In this document: positions 23,452 to 34,141 of the stretch, piece by piece
How positions within the stretch are numbered: position 1 is the first letter of the stretch
Layout of the letters: each line of letters opens with the position of its first letter
Position numbers and translations under genes: made by a program
Notes under the pieces: generated by a model
Databases searched by the model: none
Seen by the model: the letters and a program-made list of their open reading frames with translations, nothing else
What the model was told of the DNA's origin: nothing
NCBI GenBank assembly: GCA_012798755.1
Contig: JAAZMP010000065.1
Span: forward strand, 1 to 50,986
Direction of reading: 5' to 3'
Origin: Bacillota bacterium
GTDB taxonomy: Bacteria; Bacillota; Dethiobacteria; DTU022; UBA8154
DNA length: 50,986 nt

Positions 23452-24589
23452 AAAGGAAAGGCATAAAAACAAAAGCAACCCGCCGGAATCAGAACAAATC
23501 GTTCAGGAAGAGCAAACGGGTAGCCAAGTGCCGGAAAAAAGAAGGGCGGGTATTGCCAGTAAATGGATGGAAGGTAGTGGCCCGGAGGCCGATATTGTTA
23601 TCAGCAGCAGGGTAAGGCTGGCACGAAATGTTCGGAAACTTCCTTTTCCTCCTCTTGCATCTGACGGGCAAAGGGAAAAGGTTCATCAATTGATAGAAAG
23701 AATCGTGCAAAACCGGGATGAGAAAAACAGCAAACTTAATTTGCGCATGTTAAATATCAGTGCTCTTGCACCCATATCCCGGCAGGTGTTGGTAGAAAAA
23801 CATCTGATCAGTCCGCTTTTGGCTAAAGAAAGCCGTTTCAGTGCCATTGTGCTTAGGGATGATGAAGTCATAAGTATTATGGTAAATGAAGAGGATCATT
23901 TCCGTATCCAGTGCCTCATGCCCGGTTTACAGCTGGAAAAGGCCTGGCAGGAAGCATCTTATTATGATGACTTTTTGGAATCCCAGGTTGACTATGCTTT
24001 TCATGAAGAAAAGGGGTACCTTACAGCATGCCCGACAAATGTGGGCACCGGATTGCGTGCCTCCATCATGCTGCATCTTCCCGCCCTTTCCATTACCCGG
24101 CAAATAAATCGTATACTGTCGGCTGTTAACCAAGTAGGCCTTGCCGTAAGAGGGCTGTATGGGGAAGGGACGGAAGCTGTAGGCAATTTACTGCAGATTT
24201 CCAATCAGATAACGTTGGGCCAATCAGAAAATGAAATATGGCAAAATCTTTATGGGGTAACGAAGCAGCTTATCAGTCAGGAGAAAAATGCCAGGGAACA
24301 TCTTTTGAATGAAGGCAGGGAAAAGCTGGCCGACAGGGCCGGGAGGGCTTTTGGGATTCTTAAACATGCCCGTATGATAGATTCAAACGAGGCTATGCAG
24401 CTTCTTTCAGATGTTCGCCTTGGGGTGGACTTGGGCCTTATCGAAAGCATTCCTTTAAAGAAATTAAATGAGCTTTTGGTATTGACCCGGCCCGGGTGTT
24501 TGCAGTATCTAACCGGAAAGACTTTGAACGCCTACGAAAGGGATCTGGAAAGAGCTGCGCAGATCCAAAGGGAACTGCGCGGTGATTAA
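23444..24589 (+). CDS. mcsB: Protein arginine kinase McsB
   Basis: The 381-residue enzyme phosphorylates arginines on proteins, marking them for ClpCP. It has the phosphagen-kinase fold with VISSRVRLARNVR for nucleotide binding, NEEDHFRIQ, and the catalytic loop CPTNVGTGLRAS near 196-207. The C-terminal RDLERA (about 366-371) matches the RDxxRA pocket that senses phosphoarginine. The ATG has GGAGG eight bases upstream inside mcsA, so the pair is coupled. The first 30 or so residues are a Lys/Glu-rich extension longer than in many homologues. Confidence 0.95.
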   Translation: MDKKERHKNKSNPPESEQIVQEEQTGSQVPEKRRAGIASKWMEGSGPEADIVISSRVRLARNVRKLPFPPLASDGQREKVHQLIERIVQNRDEKNSKLNLRMLNISALAPISRQVLVEKHLISPLLAKESRFSAIVLRDDEVISIMVNEEDHFRIQCLMPGLQLEKAWQEASYYDDFLESQVDYAFHEEKGYLTACPTNVGTGLRASIMLHLPALSITRQINRILSAVNQVGLAVRGLYGEGTEAVGNLLQISNQITLGQSENEIWQNLYGVTKQLISQEKNAREHLLNEGREKLADRAGRAFGILKHARMIDSNEAMQLLSDVRLGVDLGLIESIPLKKLNELLVLTRPGCLQYLTGKTLNAYERDLERAAQIQRELRGD

Positions 24590-24688
24590 CCACCGGCAAT
24601 GGGGCAACCTGGGTTTGCCTACTATAAAAATTGATTCATACAGGCAGTATTTTGCTGTCCTGGCTTAATTGAAAGGAGTGTAAAGGAA

Positions 24689-27166
24689 ATGTTTATGTTC
24701 GGCAGATTTACGGAAAGGGCGCAGCATGTCCTGGTCTTGGCGCAAGAGGAAGCTAAAAGACTGAACCATAACTTTATCGGCACTGAACATATCCTTCTGG
24801 GCCTGGTCCGCGAAGGATCGGGCATTGCGGCGCGCAGTTTGCAAAATCTTGGCGTGCAATTGCCCCGTGTCCGTTCGGAAGTAGAAAAAATTATCGGCAA
24901 GGGTGAAAAAACGCTGACGCAAGGTATCAGCTACACGCCCAGAGCCAAAAAAGTGATAGAATTAGCCATAGAAGAAGGGCAAAACCTTGGTCACAATTAT
25001 GTAGGGACGGAACACCTCTTGCTGGGGCTTTTAAGAGAAGGTGAAGGGATTGCGGCCCAAGTGCTGACGATTTTAGGAATAGATTTAAGGAAAGCCCGCC
25101 GGGAAGTAATCCAATTGTTAGGTGGGGCGGCCCAGATAGGCGGAGGACAGAGCGCCAAAAACGTTCCCCAGACACCAACTGTGGATGCTTTTGGCCGCGA
25201 TCTTACTAAGATGGCCAAAGAAGGGAAACTTGATCCTGTTATCGGCCGTGAAAAAGAAATTGAAAGAGTAATCCAGATTTTGAGCCGGAGAACAAAAAAC
25301 AACCCTTGCTTGATTGGGGAACCCGGCGTTGGTAAAACAGCCATTGCAGAAGGGTTGGCTCAACTCATCGCCGAAGGAAATGTTCCCGATATACTAAGGG
25401 ATAAAAGGGTTGTTACTTTGGAACTGGCCGCTGTTGTGGCCGGGACCAAATATCGTGGTGAATTTGAGGAACGCCTGCGTAAATTAATGCAGGAACTTCA
25501 ACAGGCGGGAACTGTTATCATTTTTATTGATGAATTGCATACAATCATCGGTGCCGGTGCGGCAGAAGGAGCCATAGATGCCTCCAATATACTCAAGCCG
25601 GCTTTGGCTAAAGGTGAACTGCAGGCTATTGGGGCTACAACTATTGATGAATACAGGAAATATATTGAACGGGATCCGGCTTTGGAAAGGCGTTTTCAGC
25701 CCATCATGGTTGGAGAGCCCACACGGGAGGAAAGCTATGAAATATTAAAAGGCCTCCGGGATCGCTATGAGGCACATCACCGCGTTAAAATTACGGATGA
25801 GGCTTTGGATGCAGCCGTCAAGCTGGGGGATCGTTATATTCAAGATCGCTTCCTTCCTGACAAAGCAATTGATCTGATCGATGAGGCTGCTTCCCGCGTC
25901 CGGCTGCGCAATTATACCGCTCCGCCAGATTTGAAGGAGATGGAAGATAAACTGGCAAATCTCCGCCAGGAAAAAGAGGCAGCCGTTCGCAACCAAGAAT
26001 TTGAACATGCAGCAAGTTTGCGGGATAAAGAACAGCAATTTCGCTCCCAGCTGGATGAGCTTAAAAAAGAATGGGAGCAGAAAAAAGTTGTTTCTGATTT
26101 AACCGTGGTCACTGAAGAAGACATTGCCCACATTGTGGCCAGTTGGACGGGGATTCCTGTCAAAAAGGTAGCGGAAGAAGAGACAGAACGCCTGTTGCGC
26201 ATGGAGGAAATATTGCACGAAAGGGTTGTTGGCCAGCATGAAGCCGTCCACGCTGTTTCCCGTGCCATACGCCGCGGCAGGGCGGGCTTAAAGGATCCCA
26301 AAAGACCCATAGGCTCCTTTATTTTCCTGGGGCCTACCGGTGTGGGAAAAACAGAACTGGCCCGCAGCTTGGCGGAGGCTATTTTCGGGGACGAAGAAAA
26401 TATTGTCCGTTTAGATATGTCAGAGTATATGGAAAAACATACTACGGCCCGTCTCATCGGGGCTCCCCCGGGATATGTGGGTTATGACGAAGGCGGCCAA
26501 CTGACGGAAAAGGTTCGGCGCAAGCCCTATAGCGTGATCCTTCTAGACGAAATTGAGAAAGCCCATCCCGATGTCTTCAATATCCTCCTGCAAATTTTGG
26601 AAGATGGGCGCCTGACAGACGGAAAAGGCCGGACGGTCAATTTCCGTAACACGGTAATAATTATGACCTCCAACGTAGGGGCAAACTTTATTAAAAAGCA
26701 GCAAGGAATGGGTTTCAGGCCTACTGATGCCGAAAGAACCTACGAACAGATGAAGGATCGCTTGCTTAACGAGCTTAAAAGGACCTTCCGTCCGGAGTTT
26801 CTAAACAGGGTTGATGATCTTATCGTTTTCCAGCTACTTTCCCGGGAAAATATTGCCGAAATAGTAGATCTGATGTTAGATGAACTAAGCAGGCGTATTG
26901 CCGACTATGATCTGCAGTTGGAAGTAACTCCGGAGGCTAAGGAATTGCTGGCTGAAGAAGGATTCGATCCCACCTATGGTGCCCGCCCGTTAAGGCGTGT
27001 TATCCAAAAAAGGTTGGAAGATGGAATATCCGAGGAAATGTTACGTGGGAATTTTACTACCGGCGATATTATAATCGTTGGTAAAGAAAAAGATCGGAAA
27101 AAGCTTGTCTTTACTAAGCAAGAAAAAGACAAAGTGAATCCTGCTCAAAGTCAAAAAGAACAATAA
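24689..27166 (+). CDS. clpC: ATP-dependent protease ATPase subunit ClpC
   Basis: The 825-residue AAA+ unfoldase has two Clp-N repeats (about 1-145) that bind phosphoarginine and adaptors, a first ATPase (Walker A GEPGVGKT about 209-216), a middle coiled-coil/UVR segment (about 415-465), a second ATPase (GPTGVGKT about 548-555), and the C-terminal domain with a hydrophobic loop for ClpP docking. It degrades McsB-marked proteins with ClpP, whose gene is not here. AAAGGAG lies before the ATG. A strong terminator closes the operon. Confidence 0.97.
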   Translation: MFMFGRFTERAQHVLVLAQEEAKRLNHNFIGTEHILLGLVREGSGIAARSLQNLGVQLPRVRSEVEKIIGKGEKTLTQGISYTPRAKKVIELAIEEGQNLGHNYVGTEHLLLGLLREGEGIAAQVLTILGIDLRKARREVIQLLGGAAQIGGGQSAKNVPQTPTVDAFGRDLTKMAKEGKLDPVIGREKEIERVIQILSRRTKNNPCLIGEPGVGKTAIAEGLAQLIAEGNVPDILRDKRVVTLELAAVVAGTKYRGEFEERLRKLMQELQQAGTVIIFIDELHTIIGAGAAEGAIDASNILKPALAKGELQAIGATTIDEYRKYIERDPALERRFQPIMVGEPTREESYEILKGLRDRYEAHHRVKITDEALDAAVKLGDRYIQDRFLPDKAIDLIDEAASRVRLRNYTAPPDLKEMEDKLANLRQEKEAAVRNQEFEHAASLRDKEQQFRSQLDELKKEWEQKKVVSDLTVVTEEDIAHIVASWTGIPVKKVAEEETERLLRMEEILHERVVGQHEAVHAVSRAIRRGRAGLKDPKRPIGSFIFLGPTGVGKTELARSLAEAIFGDEENIVRLDMSEYMEKHTTARLIGAPPGYVGYDEGGQLTEKVRRKPYSVILLDEIEKAHPDVFNILLQILEDGRLTDGKGRTVNFRNTVIIMTSNVGANFIKKQQGMGFRPTDAERTYEQMKDRLLNELKRTFRPEFLNRVDDLIVFQLLSRENIAEIVDLMLDELSRRIADYDLQLEVTPEAKELLAEEGFDPTYGARPLRRVIQKRLEDGISEEMLRGNFTTGDIIIVGKEKDRKKLVFTKQEKDKVNPAQSQKEQ

Positions 27167-27196
27167 AAAAAACGAATACCCGAATTGTTTTGATTG

Positions 27197-27230
27197 AAAA
27201 CTGCCGTTTTAAGGAGCGGCAGTTTTTTTT
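27197..27230 (+). terminator. Rho-independent terminator of the ctsR-clpC operon
   Basis: AAAACTGCCG (27197-27206) pairs perfectly with CGGCAGTTTT (27217-27226) over a ten-base loop, and the T run reaches 27230. Confidence 0.95.
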
Positions 27231-27549
27231 ATCATCCCCCTTTTTTCTGTTAAAAATTAAATTGAGAAAATTCTGGTGCAGGAATACAGACAAGGGTTAG
27301 CGAAATAGCAAGAAGTAATGAAGATATGTATCGTATGTATCGTTTTATTCTCAAAAAATTTTTATACTCCGAAATATAAAAAGGGTTTAGCGCCTGATTA
27401 TAGAACTTAAAGATATGTGGAGTTGCTGCCCGCTTTGCTTAGTCTAGTCTATAACCAAGAGTTTTTGGGGGAATTGCTTCCAGGGAATATCAGTTTTTGA
27501 AAAAAGTACCATCATTTAAGTAATACGTTTTGGTGGGAGGGATGTTCCG
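27231..27549 (+). promoter_or_regulatory. Leader region of the CODH/ACS cluster
   Basis: This 319-bp AT-rich stretch precedes cooC. A possible promoter has TTGAAA (27497-27502) and TAATAC (27521-27526) 18 bases apart, which is only a fair match. No known riboswitch or operator was recognised. GGGAGGGA before the cooC GTG is its ribosome site. Confidence 0.4.
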
Positions 27550-28332
27550 GTGAAAATTGCTATATCAGGCAAGGGTGGAGTGGGAAAGACGACCGTTGCC
27601 GCCAACTTAGCTTATCTTTTTGCCAAAAATGGTTTCCATGTTTTTGCCGTTGATGCCGATCCGGATGCCAGTTTGGGGTTGACCTTGGGGCTGGATCCAC
27701 AAAAGCTGGCCGAGTTGACCCCTTTGGTGGATATGGAAGAGGTTATCGAACAGAAAAGCGGCGGGACAGGTGCTTTCTATAACCTTGATCCGGACGTGGA
27801 AGATGTTGTCGATGACTATAGCTTGCAGCAAGACAAAATCAAATTTTTAATTATGGGTGGTATCAAACAAGGAGGCTCAGCCTGCTATTGCAGGGAGAAC
27901 TCCTTTCTTAATGCTATTTTGAATTCCTTGTTGTTGGATAAAGAAGAAGTAGTGGTTCTGGACATGAGTGCCGGTATAGAACATCTTGCCCGGGGAACGG
28001 CCCGGGGGGTAGATCTGATGCTAATAGTTACCGAACCGACAAGAACGAGCATCAAGACGGCCGGCATAGTAAAACAGCTGTCACAAGAATTGGGCATCAA
28101 AAACGTAAAGATACTGGGTAATAAGATTCGCAGAGATGTGGAAAAAAAGTATCTGACTGAAAATTTCTCTCCAGATGAAATTTTTGGTATTTTACCCTTT
28201 GAAGAAAAAATATGGGAAAAATCAATGATGGATTCACCGGGTCGTTTCGAAGAAGAAAGTTTGCTGGAAGGTATTGAAGATGTTTACTTGCAAATCGTAA
28301 GGGGAATTAAGGAGGTGACGGGAACCGGATAG
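27550..28332 (+). CDS. cooC: CODH/ACS nickel-insertion ATPase CooC (AcsF)
   Basis: The 260-residue MinD-like ATPase has the deviant Walker A GKGGVGKTT (7-15), DADPDASLGLTLG, and the dimer metal-binding CYC pair (C112, C114) in SACYCRENSF. It helps load nickel into carbon monoxide dehydrogenase or acetyl-CoA synthase using ATP. The start is GTG with GGGAGGGA eight bases upstream. It is first in the acs cluster, directly before acsA. Confidence 0.93.
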   Translation: MKIAISGKGGVGKTTVAANLAYLFAKNGFHVFAVDADPDASLGLTLGLDPQKLAELTPLVDMEEVIEQKSGGTGAFYNLDPDVEDVVDDYSLQQDKIKFLIMGGIKQGGSACYCRENSFLNAILNSLLLDKEEVVVLDMSAGIEHLARGTARGVDLMLIVTEPTRTSIKTAGIVKQLSQELGIKNVKILGNKIRRDVEKKYLTENFSPDEIFGILPFEEKIWEKSMMDSPGRFEEESLLEGIEDVYLQIVRGIKEVTGTG

Positions 28333-28398
28333 GGCTTACAAAAACAGGGTTGTATTCGTACTTTTTTGATTAACCAAAGAGGAGGTTTGGAGAACATT

Positions 28399-30372
28399 AT
28401 GGCTGACAAAGCTAAAAAGAAGAAGAAAGATCGCAACAGAAGTGTTGATCCCGCTGTTTTAGAAATTCTTGAACGGACAAAGGACAGCGGTATAGAGACT
28501 GCTTACGACCGTTACCTGAAAATGCAGCCGCAGTGCAACTACGGCGAGCAGGGGATTTGCTGCCATATATGTATTCAAGGACCCTGCCGTATTACCAGGC
28601 GGGCTGACAAAGGGATTTGTGGGGCAACCGCTTATACGATTGTTGCCCGCAACTTGGTTCGTCACGAATTAGGTGGCTGTACCGCCCACGCCGATCATGG
28701 GATTCATTCTACGCTTTTAGCCCGGGAGGTAGTCGAGGGCACTGTAACTGACTACAAAATTACAGACACCAAAAAACTGCATGCCTTGGCCGAGCGCATG
28801 GATGTTTCCATTGAAGGCAAAGAGGACAAAGAAATATTAAAGGAATTAGTAGAAATCGCTATAGAAGATTTCAATCGTTTAGACGGAAAAGATATGTATT
28901 GGCTCCCCAAAGTAATAGTTCCTGAAAGGACCAAGAAATTCCAGGATTGCAATATTCTCCCCAGCAGTATACATCGCACTATCGCCGATGCCATGGCTCA
29001 AACACACGTGGGAATGGATGCGGATCCCGTTAACCTTGTATTTAAGAGCCTGGAAGTATCTTTGGCGGACTATGCCGGCGAGCATATTGCCACCAGTTTT
29101 TCGGATGTTTTGTTTGGGACGCCCGAGCCGGTTGTCTCAGAGGCAAACATGGGTGTCTTGGATGAAGACTATGTAAATATCGCTGTTCATGGACATAACC
29201 CCATTCTTAGCGAAATGGTTGTGCAAGCTGCCCGCGAAATGAAAGATGAAGCACAAGAGGCAGGCGCAAAAGGGATCAAATGTGCCGGCATTTGCTGTAC
29301 CGGTAACGAGCTTCTGATGAGGCAGGGTGTGCCCATTCTTACCAACTATGCCTCCCAGGAACTGGCTATCATGACCGGGGCTGTCGATGCCATGGTAGTG
29401 GATATCCAGTGCATCATGCCGGGGATCCAACCGGTAGCGGAATGTTACCATACACGTATTATTACTACTAGCCCTTCCGTTAAAATTCCCGGATCCTACC
29501 ACTTGGATTTTGATGAATCCCGAGCCATGGAAAAAGCTCGTGAAGTTGTAGAGATTGCTATCAGTGCCTATAAAGAAAGAAATAAAGAGGTTGTTATTCC
29601 TCAGGTTAAACATAAAGTTGTTGCCGGTTTCAGTACAGAAGCGCTTTTGGACATCTTCGCAGCTGTAAACCCGGACAGGCCGATCAGCGTACTTACTGAT
29701 GCCATTCTTTCTGGCGAATTGCGCGGGGTCTGCCTGCTTTGCGGGTGCAATAACTTAAAGCGTATTCACGATGAAAACCATATCGTCATTGCCCAAGAAC
29801 TGGCTAAAAACGACGTTCTGCTTGTATCCACAGGTTGTGCCGCACAGGCTTATGCCAAGTCCGGTATGCTCAATTGGGATGCTGTGGAAGAATATGCCGG
29901 CGAAGGGCTTAAGGCCTTCTTGAGCCGTTTGAACGAAGCCAACAAGGATAAGCTTGTAGAGAAGCTTCCCTTAGTATTCCACATGGGTTCCTGTGTGGAT
30001 AACTCCCGGGCCTATGATCTGATGACCTATATGGCTGAAGAACTGCAAATGGATACGCCGAAGGTTCCCTATGCAGCCAGTGCACCGGAAGCAATGAGCG
30101 AAAAGGCTATTGCCATTGGCAGCTGGTTGGTTACCTTAGGCTTACCTACACACGTTGGCGTTGTACCGCCGATTCCCGGTAGCCAACTGGTAGATGGTAT
30201 TGCCCTGCAGATTGCCCACGATGTCTATGGCGGCTACTTTATTTGGGAAACAGATCCTCACAAGAGCGCAGAAAAAATTCTTGAGGCTTTGGATGAAAGA
30301 ACTTGGAAATTAAAGATGCACCAGAAAGCCAAGGAAACCTACGAAACAGAAACCATTTCGGCAACTTGGTAA
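28399..30372 (+). CDS. acsA: Carbon monoxide dehydrogenase catalytic subunit (CODH/ACS beta)
   Basis: The 657-residue Ni-Fe-S enzyme reduces CO2 to CO for acetyl-CoA synthase. N-terminal cysteines C46, C54, C55, C58, C63 and C74 fit the D- and B-clusters; C-cluster ligands appear in HGHNPILSEM, CAGICCTGNE, CGCNN, STGCAAQAYAKSG and HMGSCVDNSR. The position before acsB identifies it as the ACS-bound form. The frame starts at 28366, but the ATG at 28399 follows GAGGAGG by 13 bases and is preferred. The N-terminus is Lys-rich (KAKKKKKDRNR). Confidence 0.97.
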   Translation: MADKAKKKKKDRNRSVDPAVLEILERTKDSGIETAYDRYLKMQPQCNYGEQGICCHICIQGPCRITRRADKGICGATAYTIVARNLVRHELGGCTAHADHGIHSTLLAREVVEGTVTDYKITDTKKLHALAERMDVSIEGKEDKEILKELVEIAIEDFNRLDGKDMYWLPKVIVPERTKKFQDCNILPSSIHRTIADAMAQTHVGMDADPVNLVFKSLEVSLADYAGEHIATSFSDVLFGTPEPVVSEANMGVLDEDYVNIAVHGHNPILSEMVVQAAREMKDEAQEAGAKGIKCAGICCTGNELLMRQGVPILTNYASQELAIMTGAVDAMVVDIQCIMPGIQPVAECYHTRIITTSPSVKIPGSYHLDFDESRAMEKAREVVEIAISAYKERNKEVVIPQVKHKVVAGFSTEALLDIFAAVNPDRPISVLTDAILSGELRGVCLLCGCNNLKRIHDENHIVIAQELAKNDVLLVSTGCAAQAYAKSGMLNWDAVEEYAGEGLKAFLSRLNEANKDKLVEKLPLVFHMGSCVDNSRAYDLMTYMAEELQMDTPKVPYAASAPEAMSEKAIAIGSWLVTLGLPTHVGVVPPIPGSQLVDGIALQIAHDVYGGYFIWETDPHKSAEKILEALDERTWKLKMHQKAKETYETETISATW

Positions 30373-30408
30373 TATTTTGTGCTGTTCTAAAAGGAGGTAA
30401 GAACTCAC

Positions 30409-32622
30409 ATGGCAGATACTGGCGTATTAAGAAGGGAATGGGAAGAATCCTTTGAAGAAATATTTGACGGTGTAATTGATGAGGCCAATCCCCCTACACC
30501 GTTATTTCAAAAGGCATACGATGGAGCGATAATTGCCACCAGCTATGCCGAAATTTTGCTAAATCAAGCGATCAGGCGCTATGGGCCGGAACACCCCGTA
30601 AGTTATCCCGATACCGGTTATTTTATGCCGGTGATCACTGCTTACAGCGGTGAACAGGTAACAAAATTAGGTGAACTGGTGCCCATTTTGAACCGCCTGC
30701 GCAACCAGATCAGGGAAGAGCTGAACTTTCTAAATGCCCGGCTTTGTGGAGAGGCTACAGCCTATGCCGCAGAAATTATAGAGGTTCTGCGTTATATTGA
30801 CGGTGAAAATCCTCATGTGGCTCCCTGGACGGGCTTTTTAGGCGACCCGATCGTGCGCCGTTACGGAATTTTGTTGGTGGACTGGACGATTCCCGGGCAG
30901 GCAGTTCTAGTTGGCAAAGCCAAATCCTCAGAGGCCCTGGGTAAAATAGTAACCGACCTGCAGTCCAAGGGTTTCATGATTTTTATGAGCTATGAAGTGA
31001 TCGACCAGGCTATTGAAGCCGGATGCCGCTTGGGCATTGACTTTATTACCTTCCCCACCGGAAACTTTACACAGGTAATCCATGCCGTAAACTACGCTTT
31101 GCGTGCTGGCCTGGCTTTTGGTGGAATTACCCCCGGTGCACGGGAAGAGCAGCGGGATTACCAGCGCCGCCGGGTCCGCGCTTTTGTCTTGCATTTTGGT
31201 GAAAGAGATGAAGTGCAGGTTGCAGCGCATTTTGCAGCTATTTTTATGGGCTTCCCGGTGCTGGTTGACCACGAATTGCCTGAGGATGAACAGATAGAAA
31301 ACTGGTATATCTCTCATCCGGACTATGACACCATGGTGCAGGTAGCGATGGAAGTTCGCGGGATCAAACTGAAAATCGTTGATATCCCGGTACCCTTTAT
31401 GGTTGCACCTGCCTTCGAAGGAGAAGCTATCCGTAGAAGAGATATGTATCTTGAATTCGGCGGTGGCCGCACATCCTCCTTTGAATTGGTCAGGATGGTA
31501 AGTGAAGATGAAATTGAAGACGGTAAAATAGAAGTTATTGGACCGGATATAGATGAAATCGAAGAAGGTTCGGCTATCAGCGCTGGCCTTGACATTAAAA
31601 TCTACGGGCGGAAGATGCAGGTGGATTTTGAAGCTGTTCTGGAACGCCGTATCCACGACTTTATAAACTACGGTGAAGGTTTGTGGCATACAGCACAGCG
31701 TGACATTGCCTGGTACAGGGTGAGCAAAGACTGTGTAGCCGGAGGCTTTAAGTTCCGTCACTACGGCGACCTGCTCATTGCTAAATTTAAAGATGAGTTC
31801 CCCGCCATTGTCGACCGCGTACAGGTCAAAATTTATACAGATCCGGAAAAAGTGGAGGAGAACTTGAAAATAGCGCGGGAAGTCTATGCGGAGCGCGATG
31901 CCCGCTTGGCTGGGTTGACTGACGAATCAGTGGAGGAATTTTATTCCTGCAAGCTTTGTCAGTCCTTTGCTCCCAACCACGTCTGCATCGTTACACCGGA
32001 ACGCCTGGGGCTTTGTGGTGCAGTTAGCTGGCTGGATGGCAAGGCTTCCTATGAAATCGACCCCAACGGGCCCTGCGAACCGGTTAAAAAAGAAGGTCTC
32101 ATTGATGAAGCAAAAGGTATTTGGGAATCTATAAACGAGTACGTTTATCTTAACTCGAACCGCACCATAGAAGAATGCTCCATGTATTCTTTTATCGACC
32201 GGCCCATGACCTCTTGCGGCTGTTTCGAAGCCATTATGGGTATTGTGCCAGAGGTCAACGGCGTTATGGTTACCACACGTGAACACGGAGGCATGACTCC
32301 CTGCGGTATGAGTTTCTCCACGCTGGCTGGATCGGTTGGCGGCGGTGTACAGACCCCCGGCTTTATGGGCCACGGGCGTACCTTTATTCTCAGCAAAAAA
32401 TTCATCAGCGCAGACGGCGGCTTGGGCCGACTGGTCTGGCTGCCTAAAGAACTGAAGGATTGGTTGGGGGATGACCTTAACAAATCCGCAGAAGCACAAG
32501 GATTGGGAGAAAACTTCGCCGACAAGATCGCCGATGAAACTATCGGGGAAACAGCTGAAGAAATCATGCCCTTCCTGGAAGAAAAAGGTCACCCAGCTTT
32601 AACCATGGATCCTTTGATGTAA
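30409..32622 (+). CDS. acsB: Acetyl-CoA synthase (CODH/ACS alpha)
   Basis: The 737-residue protein joins a methyl group, CO and CoA at its Ni-Ni-4Fe4S A-cluster. The A-cluster cysteines are C514, C517, C526 and C536, and the distal-nickel CGC motif is C603-G-C605; all spacings equal those of the Moorella thermoacetica enzyme with a constant offset of eight. The N-terminal CO-tunnel domain is present, so this is the bacterial long form. AGGAGG lies upstream of the ATG. It follows acsA closely. Confidence 0.97.
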   Translation: MADTGVLRREWEESFEEIFDGVIDEANPPTPLFQKAYDGAIIATSYAEILLNQAIRRYGPEHPVSYPDTGYFMPVITAYSGEQVTKLGELVPILNRLRNQIREELNFLNARLCGEATAYAAEIIEVLRYIDGENPHVAPWTGFLGDPIVRRYGILLVDWTIPGQAVLVGKAKSSEALGKIVTDLQSKGFMIFMSYEVIDQAIEAGCRLGIDFITFPTGNFTQVIHAVNYALRAGLAFGGITPGAREEQRDYQRRRVRAFVLHFGERDEVQVAAHFAAIFMGFPVLVDHELPEDEQIENWYISHPDYDTMVQVAMEVRGIKLKIVDIPVPFMVAPAFEGEAIRRRDMYLEFGGGRTSSFELVRMVSEDEIEDGKIEVIGPDIDEIEEGSAISAGLDIKIYGRKMQVDFEAVLERRIHDFINYGEGLWHTAQRDIAWYRVSKDCVAGGFKFRHYGDLLIAKFKDEFPAIVDRVQVKIYTDPEKVEENLKIAREVYAERDARLAGLTDESVEEFYSCKLCQSFAPNHVCIVTPERLGLCGAVSWLDGKASYEIDPNGPCEPVKKEGLIDEAKGIWESINEYVYLNSNRTIEECSMYSFIDRPMTSCGCFEAIMGIVPEVNGVMVTTREHGGMTPCGMSFSTLAGSVGGGVQTPGFMGHGRTFILSKKFISADGGLGRLVWLPKELKDWLGDDLNKSAEAQGLGENFADKIADETIGETAEEIMPFLEEKGHPALTMDPLM

Positions 32623-32719
32623 CATGACCTTTAAGGGACCCTTTAGATGGAGCACAGCGATGAAGTCTACAGGGTATCTTCATTAATGCAAAGCATAAAT
32701 ATAGAAAGGAGTCGAAAAA

Positions 32720-34051
32720 ATGGGCTTAACGGGATTAGAAATTTTTAAGCACTTACCAAAAACCAACTGCAAGGAGTGCGGTTTTCCAACCTGCCTGGCT
32801 TTTGCCATGGCCCTGGCAAACGGGAAAACAACTCTGGACCTTTGTCCTTACGTTTCAGACGAGGCGAAGGAAGCACTTGCTTCGGCCTCTGCTCCGCCCA
32901 TTCGCATGGTAAAAGTCGGTGTAGGCGAAAATGAACTGGAGATGGGGGATGAAACTGAGATCTTCCGCCATGATAAGCGCTTCAACCATCTGACAGCGAT
33001 TGCAATTATCGTTAATGATAACGAAGAAGATATTGAAGCAAAAGTTGAAGCCATAAATGCGCTGGAATATGAACACGTTGGCCAGCATTATGAGTCTAAT
33101 ATGGTGGCCCTGATTAACGCATCGGGCGATGCGGCTACCTTTAAATCTGCCGCGGAAAAAGCTTCTGCTAAAACAAAGAAAGCTTTTCTCTTGATTAGCG
33201 ATGATACGGCAGCCATAGAAGCAGCTTTAGAGGTCCTGGCTGCACAAAAACCGCTTCTGTATGCTGCAAACAAAGATAACTATGAAAAGATGACAGAAAT
33301 AGCCAAGGCCAACTCTTGCCCTTTGGTCGTTAAGGGTGAAGATCTGAATAGCTTGGCTGAATTGGTAGAAAAAATTGTTGCCCTGGGGCATAATGATCTA
33401 GTCTTGGATCCCGGTTCCCGGGATACGGGCAAGGTTCTGGTGGATATGACCCAGATTCGCCGCCAGGCTGTCAAAAACAAATTCCGTCCTTTCGGTTTTC
33501 CCACGATTACATTTACCAGCAAGGACGATCCTCAAGAAGAACTGCTTCAGGCAGGGACCTATCTGGCCAAATATGCCAGCATAGTGGTCATGAAAACCGC
33601 TAAAAGAGAAATTCATTTACCATTAATGAGCTGGAGAGCAAATGTCTACACTGATCCACAAAAACCTGTTGCCGTAGAAGCCGGCGCACACGAAGTCGGC
33701 GAAGTGGACGAAAATTCGCCTGTATATTGTACTACCAATTTCTCTTTGACATATTTCCTGGTAGAAGGGGAAGTGGATTCGACTCGTATTCCCAGCTATA
33801 TTCTCTCCGTAGATACCGGGGGCATTTCCGTTCTTACAGCATATGCCGATAACAAGTTTACAGCGGAAACGATTACCAAAGCGATAAAAGATTCCGGTCT
33901 GGAGGATAAAGTAAAACACCGTAAAATTGTACTTCCCGGAGGAGTTGCTGTTCTCAAAGGCAAGCTGGAAGAGGAATCCGGATGGGATGTTTTGGTTGGA
34001 CCGCGTGAATCAGCTGATATTCCAAAATATGCCAAAGAGCACTTTGCCTAA
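32720..34051 (+). CDS. acsC: Corrinoid/iron-sulfur protein large subunit
   Basis: The 443-residue subunit has an N-terminal 4Fe-4S domain with C17, C20, C25 and C42 (TNCKECGFPTC and DLCPYV), then a TIM-barrel-like domain and a C-terminal cobamide-binding domain (DTGGISVLTAYADNKFTAE). With AcsD it carries the methyl group from methyl-THF to AcsB on cobalt. GAAAGGAG precedes the ATG. The 97-base gap after acsB holds a small hairpin (32660-32683). Confidence 0.96.
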   Translation: MGLTGLEIFKHLPKTNCKECGFPTCLAFAMALANGKTTLDLCPYVSDEAKEALASASAPPIRMVKVGVGENELEMGDETEIFRHDKRFNHLTAIAIIVNDNEEDIEAKVEAINALEYEHVGQHYESNMVALINASGDAATFKSAAEKASAKTKKAFLLISDDTAAIEAALEVLAAQKPLLYAANKDNYEKMTEIAKANSCPLVVKGEDLNSLAELVEKIVALGHNDLVLDPGSRDTGKVLVDMTQIRRQAVKNKFRPFGFPTITFTSKDDPQEELLQAGTYLAKYASIVVMKTAKREIHLPLMSWRANVYTDPQKPVAVEAGAHEVGEVDENSPVYCTTNFSLTYFLVEGEVDSTRIPSYILSVDTGGISVLTAYADNKFTAETITKAIKDSGLEDKVKHRKIVLPGGVAVLKGKLEEESGWDVLVGPRESADIPKYAKEHFA

Positions 34052-34141
34052 GAGTTGATCTCCTGATTTTTCTTAAAGATTAAGTTGTTTGTCAAAAATG
34101 CTTGTTAAATAATCGTATTGGTTTAAGAAAGGAGAAGAGCG

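Noticed and set aside
23618-23640. Sigma-54-like TGGCAC near the start of mcsB
   Set aside because: The downstream TTGC element is not at the required spacing and the site is inside a conserved coding region.
30928-31761. 277-codon minus-strand frame inside acsB
   Set aside because: Antisense shadow of a highly conserved gene; no start signals.
31927-32592. 221-codon minus-strand frame inside acsB
   Set aside because: It lies opposite the A-cluster coding region and has no independent support.
32624-32686. 20-codon frame between acsB and acsC
   Set aside because: No ribosome site of its own and a length expected by chance; the stretch more likely holds only the small hairpin at 32660-32683.
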